From positions 1-5,616 of the forward strand of contig NYVP01000171.1 of the NCBI GenBank assembly GCA_002684575.1: a stretch of DNA of 5,616 nt, in the 5' to 3' direction. A program made the position numbers and the translations under genes. This document shows positions 1 to 5,616 of the stretch, one piece after another. Source of the stretch: Verrucomicrobiales bacterium. GTDB taxonomy: Bacteria; Verrucomicrobiota; Verrucomicrobiia; Verrucomicrobiales; DEV007. Every line of letters begins with the position of its first letter. The first letter of the stretch is position 1. Under the pieces are notes generated by a model. The model was not told the origin of the DNA and searched no databases. It worked only from the letters and a program-made list of their open reading frames with translations.

Positions 1-1423
1 AATTTTAACTTCCGCCCAAGAGTCATATGATCTTATTGATGGATTGCCCAATGGTCATATGGAACAACATCCTCAGGAATGGATAAAAGCGACGAAAAAC
101 GTCATTGCTAGATGTGTGAATGATTTAGGGGAATTAAGATCTAAAATAACAGGCATTGGAGTGAGTGGTCAGCAGCACGGATTAGTTATTTTAGATGAAT
201 TTGATGAAGTGATACGTCCAGCTAAGTTGTGGTGTGATACGTCAACAATCAAACAGTGTCAGGATTTTGCTGATGAGTTTGGCGGTGTATCAGGGTTAAT
301 TAAAATTGCTGGTAATAATATTCTGCCAGGATACACGGTTCCTAAAGTTTTATGGATAAAACAAAATGAGCCTGATAATTACAAAAAGATGCGCACAATT
401 CTTTTGCCTCATGACTATATTAATTTCTATCTCACTGGCATTAAAAAAATGGAGTATGGAGATGCCTCAGGAACTGGGTTGTTGAATATTAGAACAAGAG
501 ATTGGTGCAATGATTTAATTGATTTTGTTGATCCCTCTATGATTGATATGATTCCTGAAATTCAATCATCAATGAATATACATGGTGAGGTTAGATCTGA
601 GGTTTTAAAGGAATTTGATCTCCCTGAAGGTGTGATTGTTAGTGCAGGAGGAGGTGATAATATGATGGGTGCAATTGGAACAGGTAATGTGAAATCAGGT
701 ACGATCACGGCGAGTTTTGGAACTTCTGGAACACTTTATGGAGTGAGTGATGTTCCAGCAATTGACGAAGGTGGAGAGGTTGCGGCATTTTGTGATAGTA
801 CTGATAAATGGTTGCCGCTTGTATGTACTATGAATGTAACTGTAGTTACTGAAAAAATTAGGGATCTCTTCTCTTTAAGTCTTGAGGATCTTGAGGATGC
901 TGTTAATCGGGTTGAACCAGGAGCTGAGGGGTTGTCTTTTCTTCCTTATCTTAATGGTGAGAGAACGCCTAATTTGCCAAACGGCAAGGGTGTTATTCAT
1001 GGATTGACATGCGATAATATGGACCCAGCGAAATTAGCTCGTTCTGCTATGGAAGGAGCAACTATGGGACTGGCTTATGGGCTTAATAAGTTTAGTGAAA
1101 TGGGTGTTAATCCATCAGAGATTCGTGCAACAGGAGGAGGAAGTAAGAGTTTAATATGGAGACAAATTGCTGCAGATGTTTTTAATACACCGGTCGTGCC
1201 TCTTGCCACATCTGAAGGTGCAAGTCTTGGGGCAGCTATTCAGGCGATGCATTGTTGTATGCATTCTGGTGTTAACAATTATGAAGATTTATGCTCTAAA
1301 TTTGTTAAACTTGATGAATCAAATCGATGTGATCCAATAAAAGAAAATGTTTCCATTTATAAAGACTTGATCGATAAACAAATCAGATTAACTCGTGATT
1401 TAAGTGACTCCGGACATTTATAA
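1..1423 (+). CDS. xylB: Xylulokinase (FGGY family), 5'-truncated by window edge
   Basis: This cytoplasmic kinase phosphorylates D-xylulose with ATP to xylulose 5-phosphate, feeding xylose into the pentose phosphate pathway. The reading frame is open from base 2 and gives 473 residues. Homology starts before the first possible start codon (TTG at 44), because the preceding residues (ILTSAQESYDLIDG) already match the family, so the gene begins upstream. About 25 residues are missing, including the first phosphate-binding loop (DxGT). Visible motifs are SGQQHG (substrate loop, bases 164-181), LWCDTST, LPHDY, DASGTGLL, GGGDN with the likely catalytic Asp at 656-658, SFGTSGT, LPYLNGERTPN, ATGGGSKS and the C-terminal SEGASLGAA. 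The estimated full length of about 500 residues fits xylulokinases. QQHG replaces the QMHG of E. coli XylB; human XYLB has the same QQHG. Another FGGY pentulose kinase is possible but less likely. No xylose isomerase or transporter gene is visible downstream; upstream lies outside the window. Confidence 0.92.
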   Translation, partial: ILTSAQESYDLIDGLPNGHMEQHPQEWIKATKNVIARCVNDLGELRSKITGIGVSGQQHGLVILDEFDEVIRPAKLWCDTSTIKQCQDFADEFGGVSGLIKIAGNNILPGYTVPKVLWIKQNEPDNYKKMRTILLPHDYINFYLTGIKKMEYGDASGTGLLNIRTRDWCNDLIDFVDPSMIDMIPEIQSSMNIHGEVRSEVLKEFDLPEGVIVSAGGGDNMMGAIGTGNVKSGTITASFGTSGTLYGVSDVPAIDEGGEVAAFCDSTDKWLPLVCTMNVTVVTEKIRDLFSLSLEDLEDAVNRVEPGAEGLSFLPYLNGERTPNLPNGKGVIHGLTCDNMDPAKLARSAMEGATMGLAYGLNKFSEMGVNPSEIRATGGGSKSLIWRQIAADVFNTPVVPLATSEGASLGAAIQAMHCCMHSGVNNYEDLCSKFVKLDESNRCDPIKENVSIYKDLIDKQIRLTRDLSDSGHL

Positions 1424-1426
1424 AAA

Positions 1427-2056
1427 GTGAAAGCAAAGGTTATTGGATACTTGATCGCCTTAGTGATTCGGGCGATTGCGTTTACTTTAAGAATTAGTTT
1501 TGATGACTGTTGTGGTGTTTCCGGTAAAACTAATAGTGAAGGTTCTGTTATTTGGGTTTTCTGGCACTGTAAGGTTTTTCTGATGCCAATTGTCTATAAG
1601 GAATATTTATTGAAAAGAAAAGGGACTGTTTTGACAAGTCCAAGTAGGGACGGTCAAATCATTGTTGAGGTAATGAAAAGGTTTGGAGTTCATTCGATAA
1701 GAGGTTCGTCAAATAAGTCGCCTGTTAAGGCTTTGAGGGAATCGATTGAATGTTTGCAAGAGAAAAATGGAGGAGATCTGGCCGTAACGCCTGATGGGCC
1801 CCGGGGGCCATCAAGAGTTATGAAATTGGGAGCAATTAAAATAGCGCAAATGGCGAATGTGCCGATCATGCCGATAACAATTTCTTATAGTAAATGCATA
1901 GAACTTAAGACATGGGATAATTTTCAAATTCCTCTGCCTTTTTCGAGAGTTAGTGTTGTTTTACATGATTTTCATTGGATTTCAAAATCCCTTACAAAGG
2001 AGGAAATTGGTGAATCTGCTTTAGCTATTGAAAAAGTTCTAAAATCTCTCCCTTGA
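1427..2056 (+). CDS. DUF374 lysophospholipid acyltransferase-like protein
   Basis: This 209-residue protein belongs to the DUF374 branch of the LPLAT acyltransferase superfamily. Members are thought to transfer acyl groups to a lipid acceptor at the inner membrane, but the substrate is not established. Residues 4-24 form a hydrophobic N-terminal segment that could be a membrane anchor. Family motifs follow: FWH (45-47, the likely catalytic His), SPSRDGQ (71-77), RGSS (92-95), TPDGPRGP (121-128), and KTWDNF followed by IPLPFSR (161-173). The length is typical for the family. The GTG start lies three bases after the xylulokinase stop and has no Shine-Dalgarno sequence. That GTG suits the hydrophobic N terminus; later starts would cut into it. 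The tight spacing suggests co-transcription with the kinase, although no functional link is obvious. A role in lipid A or phospholipid acylation is inference only. Confidence 0.85.
   Translation: MKAKVIGYLIALVIRAIAFTLRISFDDCCGVSGKTNSEGSVIWVFWHCKVFLMPIVYKEYLLKRKGTVLTSPSRDGQIIVEVMKRFGVHSIRGSSNKSPVKALRESIECLQEKNGGDLAVTPDGPRGPSRVMKLGAIKIAQMANVPIMPITISYSKCIELKTWDNFQIPLPFSRVSVVLHDFHWISKSLTKEEIGESALAIEKVLKSLP
1793..1812. repeat. GC-rich 20-bp near-perfect palindrome inside the acyltransferase gene
   Basis: The two 10-base arms (GATGGGCCCC and GGGGGCCATC) are reverse complements except for one G/G mismatch at positions 1798 and 1807. The segment encodes the conserved DGPRGPS residues of the DUF374 motif, and its codons (ggg, ccc, cgg, ggg) are unusually GC-rich for this AT-rich window. 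With no spacer between the arms, an RNA hairpin would need to open some central pairs. It is most simply a by-product of coding Gly-Pro-Arg-Gly-Pro; a function is not shown. Confidence 0.6.
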
Positions 2057-2087
2057 TACTATTGCAAGCTCCGTTTATTTGGTAGGT

Positions 2088-2963
2088 ATGCAATTGATTG
2101 ATGGAAAGTCTGTATCACAGAAGGTTTTAGACGAGTGTGCTTTAGAAGTAGAGAAAATTGCAGCCAAGGGTATAAAGCCTGGATTAGCTGTTGTTCTCGT
2201 CGGCAATGACCCGGCTTCCAAAGCTTACGTTGGTAGTAAGGTGAAAACCTGTCATAAATTGGGGATTCACTCGATAAAAGTTGAACTTCCTGAGGACACT
2301 ACCCAAGAGAAGCTTCTTCAAGTTATTGATGAATTGAATGGAGATTCATCAATACATGGGATACTGGTCCAATCTCCCCCTCCTGATCACATAGATGAAT
2401 CTGCAGTAGTTCGTAAAATTAGTCCGCAAAAAGATGTTGATGGGTTTCATCCTGAAAATGTTGCAAAATTAACCCTAGAGGATTCTGATGGGTTTATTCC
2501 TTGTACACCCTTAGGATGTTTAAGGTTGCTTCAGGAATACGGAATAGATACCAATGGAGCAAATGTTGTTGTCGTGGGAAGAAGCATGATTGTCGGAAAG
2601 TCTATGGCCTTATTATTAATGGCTAACAATGCAAATGCTAATGCAACGGTTACAGTAGCACATTCTAGAACAAAAGATCTTAAATCAATTTGCTCAACTG
2701 CTGATATTATTATTGCTGCTGTTGGTATACCTAATATTATTGGGAGAGAGCATGTTTCTGATGGGGCCGTGATTATTGATGTGGGTATAAATCGTGTTAA
2801 TGATGAGAATGCAGAAAGAGGCTACAGGCTTGTTGGTGATGTAAATTTCGCAGAAGTTGCCGATAAATGTAGTGCAATAACCCCAGTTCCCGGTGGCGTA
2901 GGACCTATGACGATAGCAATGTTAATTTCCAATACTATCAAGGCTTGCCAAAAAAGTTTTTGA
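2088..2963 (+). CDS. folD: FolD: methylene-THF dehydrogenase / methenyl-THF cyclohydrolase
   Basis: This cytoplasmic enzyme converts 5,10-methylene-tetrahydrofolate to the methenyl form (NADP-dependent) and then to 10-formyl-tetrahydrofolate, supplying one-carbon units for purine and formyl-Met synthesis. From the ATG at 2088 it has 291 residues, normal for FolD. The N-terminal catalytic domain carries YVGSK (47-51, catalytic Lys51), KDVDGFHP (115-122, with substrate-binding Asp118) and PCTPLG (138-143). The Rossmann domain has [10 protein letters not shown] (164-173). The C-terminal signature PGGVGPMT lies at 268-275. Two oddities are present: the usual QLPLP motif reads QSPPP (95-99), and a short Asn-Ala run (181-186) precedes [14 protein letters not shown] at 2079 would add three residues, but MQLIDGK matches the usual FolD start. 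A GGTAGG lies only one base before this ATG, too close for a normal ribosome site. The gap to the acyltransferase gene is 31 bases. Confidence 0.96.
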   Translation: MQLIDGKSVSQKVLDECALEVEKIAAKGIKPGLAVVLVGNDPASKAYVGSKVKTCHKLGIHSIKVELPEDTTQEKLLQVIDELNGDSSIHGILVQSPPPDHIDESAVVRKISPQKDVDGFHPENVAKLTLEDSDGFIPCTPLGCLRLLQEYGIDTNGANVVVVGRSMIVGKSMALLLMANNANANATVTVAHSRTKDLKSICSTADIIIAAVGIPNIIGREHVSDGAVIIDVGINRVNDENAERGYRLVGDVNFAEVADKCSAITPVPGGVGPMTIAMLISNTIKACQKSF

Positions 2964-2992
2964 ATTGGATTGTTATGTTTCCTTTTATTTAA

Positions 2993-4759
2993 ATGTCAAT
3001 ATTAGCAATTGTATTTGATGAGTCCAACATCGAAGAGATGAATGGATGGGCTAACTCAATTGCTAATTCGTTTGGTCAAACACTTACAATCTACTATATA
3101 GGTTCCTGTCCAGAAAATACGAAAACTGATAACTTGTTGTGTGTTACAACCGAAGAGGCACTAACAGTTATAAAAAAAGAATTCGATTCCACGTCGATAA
3201 AATTACTTTTATTGGATCATCCGCTAGTAAAGAGAGGTAAAAAAGCTGATCTATTAAATAAGTTTATTGAGTTAGGGTATTGTGACTCAATTACCCTTAG
3301 ATTTCCCTCAGAGGGAGGGTTGGGTGGTAATAAGATTCTTGTCCCTACTGCGGGTGGTTCTAACTCTATTGAGGCCTTAAAGTTTTCGGAAAAATTTATA
3401 AGTGATACTAATGACGCTTCCTTAGATGTTCTTTTCGTTGAATCTGATGTTAGTGAGCTTTCTGAAGAAGTTGGCATGAAAAGGCTAGAGAGAATTTTAT
3501 CTGAGTCTGGATTTAGTGAGGGAAATAAGGCAATTAATCCAATTGTTTCTCTAGGTAATGATATTAGTGCGGTGATTCATTCGGAAGCATCCTCTGGGGC
3601 GTATGATCTTGTTTTATTAGGAGCCTCAGATTCAGGATTGTTGAATCGTGCTTTTTTTGGCACTCTTACGGATAGGTTGTTAAGAGAAGATGGTAAAGTT
3701 GCAGTCGGAGTTTTTAGAGCTGCATCAAATGTTAAAGAGAAAATCAAACTTGGTTTCAAAAAAATTATATCTGGAAAGATTCCTCAGCTTAATAGGCAAT
3801 CAAGAGTAACGATATTTGAAAATGTCGAAGTTAACTCAAAGTGGAGTTTTGACTTCGTCGCTTTGACATCGTTTTCAACGGCTTTGGCAGCTTTGGGTCT
3901 AATGCTCAATAGCCCCGCTGTTATAATTGGTGCAATGTTGGTTGCACCTCTCATGACGCCAATCCTCGGTGCTGCACTTTCATTGATTCAAGGAAACAAA
4001 GTTTTAATGGTTGATTGTTCAAAATCTCTTTTGTTTGGTTATTTTTCTGCTTTGATCTTAGGTGTACTACTAGGAACCTTTGGGATTTTTTACGGAGTTA
4101 CAGATCAGATGCAAAGTCGCTCAGAACCAGATGTGCCAGATATGCTGATTGCTATAATTTCAGGGATGGCTGCAGCGTATTGCTACGCAAGGCCTAGACT
4201 TGTTTCTGCATTGGCTGGAGTAGCCATTGCCGCCGCACTTATTCCGCCCATAGCTACTGCAGGAATTGCAATTGCAATGAATGAACAAAAGATAGCGTTC
4301 GGAGCCACATTGCTTTTCACTACAAATGTAGTTTTCATCATTATAGGAGCAGGGATCACTTTTTTGATGCTAGGAATAAGAGCCAAGAAAAATCAGAATA
4401 GTTTGAATATTTGGACTAGAAGGTTTGCTTTAGCAATTATCATTGTTGCGGCAATTCATATTGTTCCTTTGAGTTCTGTTTTGATGAGTAAGGTCTCTAG
4501 TGAGTTGTCTAAGAATGAAAATAAAATTGATGGCTTAGAAGGCCAAATAAGGCAGTTGATAATTAAAGACACTGGTGAAGATCTTTTAATCAAAATCGAA
4601 GTATCAAATGATAATAATGATACGAAAATTCTTTTAATTGATGTGATGAGCGCTGAATTTAAATCTGATGAAATTATCAAAGAAATGTTAGCAATAGCTG
4701 ACAAATTTTATAACAAGAAAGTAATCATCAGATTAAGGAAAAATTTTGATTACTCTTAG
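2993..4759 (+). CDS. Usp-like / DUF389 (TIGR00341-type) membrane protein
   Basis: This 588-residue protein joins a cytosolic N-terminal half to a membrane domain. Residues 1-112 look like a diverged Usp-like alpha/beta unit. Residues 113-243 are a clearer universal-stress-protein domain, starting at KILVPTAGG and ending with GASDSGLLNRAFFGT (210-224). That region resembles the Usp nucleotide loop G-x2-G-x9-G(S/T), but Asp213 replaces the second Gly. From about 285 comes DUF389, with the hallmark NSPAVIIGAMLVAPLMTPILG (306-326) and RPRLVSALAG (400-409). I count six or seven membrane segments, roughly 287-303, 308-332, 344-368, 383-399, 402-428, 433-461 and 476-498. A soluble tail (500-588) of alternating strands and helices follows, as in the family. 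DUF389 function is unknown; sensing or transport gated by a nucleotide is inference. The ATG at 2993 sits 29 bases after folD, without a Shine-Dalgarno sequence. Confidence 0.88.
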   Translation: MSILAIVFDESNIEEMNGWANSIANSFGQTLTIYYIGSCPENTKTDNLLCVTTEEALTVIKKEFDSTSIKLLLLDHPLVKRGKKADLLNKFIELGYCDSITLRFPSEGGLGGNKILVPTAGGSNSIEALKFSEKFISDTNDASLDVLFVESDVSELSEEVGMKRLERILSESGFSEGNKAINPIVSLGNDISAVIHSEASSGAYDLVLLGASDSGLLNRAFFGTLTDRLLREDGKVAVGVFRAASNVKEKIKLGFKKIISGKIPQLNRQSRVTIFENVEVNSKWSFDFVALTSFSTALAALGLMLNSPAVIIGAMLVAPLMTPILGAALSLIQGNKVLMVDCSKSLLFGYFSALILGVLLGTFGIFYGVTDQMQSRSEPDVPDMLIAIISGMAAAYCYARPRLVSALAGVAIAAALIPPIATAGIAIAMNEQKIAFGATLLFTTNVVFIIIGAGITFLMLGIRAKKNQNSLNIWTRRFALAIIIVAAIHIVPLSSVLMSKVSSELSKNENKIDGLEGQIRQLIIKDTGEDLLIKIEVSNDNNDTKILLIDVMSAEFKSDEIIKEMLAIADKFYNKKVIIRLRKNFDYS

Positions 4760-4772
4760 ATGATCCTTTTCT

Positions 4773-4781
4773 TGATATAAT
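4773..4781 (+). promoter_or_regulatory. Extended -10 promoter element before the helicase gene
   Basis: The sequence TGaTATAAT matches the extended -10 consensus exactly (TG at 4773-4774, TATAAT at 4776-4781). No -35 hexamer lies at the usual distance: the nearest, TTGATT at 4746-4751, is 24 bases away. Extended -10 promoters can work without one. The element ends six bases before the ATG at 4788, so transcription would start at or very near the start codon. The AT-rich background raises the chance of an accidental match. Confidence 0.5.
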
Positions 4782-4787
4782 ATATAA

Positions 4788-5616
4788 ATGCCTTCTGATT
4801 CAATTCATGCTAGTTGCAATTTGACTGATCAAATAAATGAATTTTTTGGTCCTGATGGAAAATTATCACTAGCGAATGGTTATGAATTCAGACAGGAACA
4901 ACAGGAAATGGCATGTATTATTGCCGAATCTCTCGAAAATTCTAAAGATTTAATTATAGAAGCGGGGACTGGAGTTGGTAAAACTCTGGCATATTTAGCA
5001 CCAGGTGTCTTACATGCGCTAGATAAAAATAAAAAGTTAGTCGTCAGTACTAAAACGATTAATTTACAAGAACAGATAATAGATAAAGATCTTCCTTTTT
5101 TACAAAGTTTACTGGAGTTTGGTTTTACCTCTGTTCTTTTGAAAGGTCGTACTAACTATCTTTGCCCTCGAAGACTCCAATTAGCATTAAATAACTCAAG
5201 AGATCTATTTGAATTAGATGAATTCGATCAACTCGAATCTATTGAAGATTGGGCTATCGATACTCAAGATGGCACACTGAGTGATCTTGATTTTACTCCG
5301 TCAGCAAAGCTGTGGTCTCAAGTTTGTAGTGAAAGTCGACTTTGTAACCCAAGGACCTGTGGAAAAAATTCAAACTGTTTTTATCAGAAAGCGAGGAATG
5401 ATGCAATGTCAGCCGATGTTGTTGTCGTTAACCATACCCTTTTATTTAGTTTAATGGATTCTCTTGATGAATCCATGGGGTGTTCTGATGGATTTCTTTT
5501 TTCAGATGATTTTTTAATTATTGATGAAGCCCATGAGTTAGAAGATGTTGCTGCAAATCAGTTAGGAATAAAAGTATCTCAATCAGGACTAATTTTTGAT
5601 CTTAATCGTTTGTATG
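4788..5616 (+). CDS. DinG/XPD-type Fe-S ATP-dependent DNA helicase, 3'-truncated by window edge
   Basis: This is the N-terminal part (276 residues) of a superfamily 2 helicase related to DinG, YoaA and XPD. These enzymes unwind DNA 5' to 3', often at R-loops, forks or damage. Visible features in order: a Q-motif-like YEFRQEQQEMA (32-42), Walker A EAGTGVGKT (58-66), motif Ia STKTINLQEQ (87-96), four cysteines for a 4Fe-4S cluster (Cys126 in YLCPR, then Cys186, Cys191 and Cys197), ADVVVVNHTLLF (209-220) and the DEAH box IIDEAHE (244-250). The Cys186-191-197 spacing (CX4C, CX5C) equals that of E. coli DinG Cys194-199-205. There is no N-terminal exonuclease domain of the kind seen in Gram-positive DinG. 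An in-frame TAA at 4785-4787 directly precedes the ATG, so upstream extension is impossible; the next ATG (residue 41) would remove the Q-motif. The frame stays open to the right edge, where the C-terminal helicase domain is lost. The gap to the DUF389 gene is 28 bases. Confidence 0.93.
   Translation, partial: MPSDSIHASCNLTDQINEFFGPDGKLSLANGYEFRQEQQEMACIIAESLENSKDLIIEAGTGVGKTLAYLAPGVLHALDKNKKLVVSTKTINLQEQIIDKDLPFLQSLLEFGFTSVLLKGRTNYLCPRRLQLALNNSRDLFELDEFDQLESIEDWAIDTQDGTLSDLDFTPSAKLWSQVCSESRLCNPRTCGKNSNCFYQKARNDAMSADVVVVNHTLLFSLMDSLDESMGCSDGFLFSDDFLIIDEAHELEDVAANQLGIKVSQSGLIFDLNRLY

Noticed and set aside
1996..2024. Perfect Shine-Dalgarno AAAGGAGG followed by a GTG at 2010
   Set aside because: The resulting frame ends after four codons at a TAG (2022-2024) and lies inside the acyltransferase gene; the string encodes Lys-Glu-Glu codons.
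2054..2062. Extended -10-like string TGaTACTAT overlapping the acyltransferase stop codon, upstream of folD
   Set aside because: Four of six matches and a TTGAAA 23 bases upstream (2028-2033), which is too far. Too weak to call a promoter.
2079..2087. Upstream TTG as an alternative folD start adding Met-Val-Gly
   Set aside because: No ribosome site precedes it, and FolD proteins usually begin right before the IDGK motif, which the ATG at 2088 provides.
2971..2979. Extended -10-like string TGtTATGTT upstream of the DUF389 gene, with TTGCCA at 2945-2950
   Set aside because: The hexamer matches TATAAT at only four of six positions and the -35-like TTGCCA is 23 bases away, so it is no better than chance in AT-rich DNA.
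4265..4278. Perfect 14-base palindrome ATTGCAATTGCAAT
   Set aside because: It arises from repeated Ile-Ala codons in a membrane segment of the DUF389 protein and has no regulatory context.
3217..4704. Open frames on the minus strand and a second plus frame inside the DUF389 gene
   Set aside because: All are 60-86 codons, fully overlap a strong conserved gene and show no recognisable motif; they are coding-strand shadows.
4735..4772. AAGGA/TCCTT arms around the DUF389 stop codon as a possible terminator
   Set aside because: Only about five pairs with a loop of over 20 bases and no GC-rich stem, so it does not qualify as an intrinsic terminator.

Overview
The window is AT-rich (roughly 40% GC by eye). 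It carries five protein-coding genes, all on the + strand and packed head to tail with gaps of only 3 to about 31 bases. The first gene is cut by the left edge and the last by the right edge. I see no RNA genes, mobile elements, CRISPR arrays or convincing intrinsic terminators, and no gene-free stretch longer than about 31 bases. Such tight packing suggests a compact bacterial genome. The FolD and xylulokinase sequences resemble those of marine Verrucomicrobiota (Opitutales-like), but this rests on memory of family sequence flavour and is a low-confidence placement.

Layout: (1) positions 1-1423, xylulokinase of the FGGY sugar kinase family, lacking about 25 N-terminal residues because of the window edge; (2) 1427-2056, a DUF374 lysophospholipid acyltransferase-like protein; (3) 2088-2963, FolD, the bifunctional methylene-tetrahydrofolate dehydrogenase/cyclohydrolase; (4) 2993-4759, a membrane protein joining an N-terminal universal-stress-protein-like region to a DUF389 membrane domain; (5) 4788 to the right edge, a DinG/XPD-type iron-sulfur DNA helicase whose N-terminal half is visible.

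The genes do not form one pathway. They touch pentose catabolism, the envelope, one-carbon metabolism, an uncharacterised membrane function and DNA repair. They look like a directional housekeeping cluster that may be partly co-transcribed. The strongest regulatory signal is an extended -10 element (TGaTATAAT) that ends six bases before the helicase ATG, so that gene may be transcribed without a leader. None of the four visible gene starts has a well-placed Shine-Dalgarno sequence. I found no clear evidence of a new biological system. The items most worth a second look are the possible leaderless helicase start, the Usp-DUF389 fusion, a variant FolD active-site motif and a GC-rich palindrome inside the acyltransferase gene.
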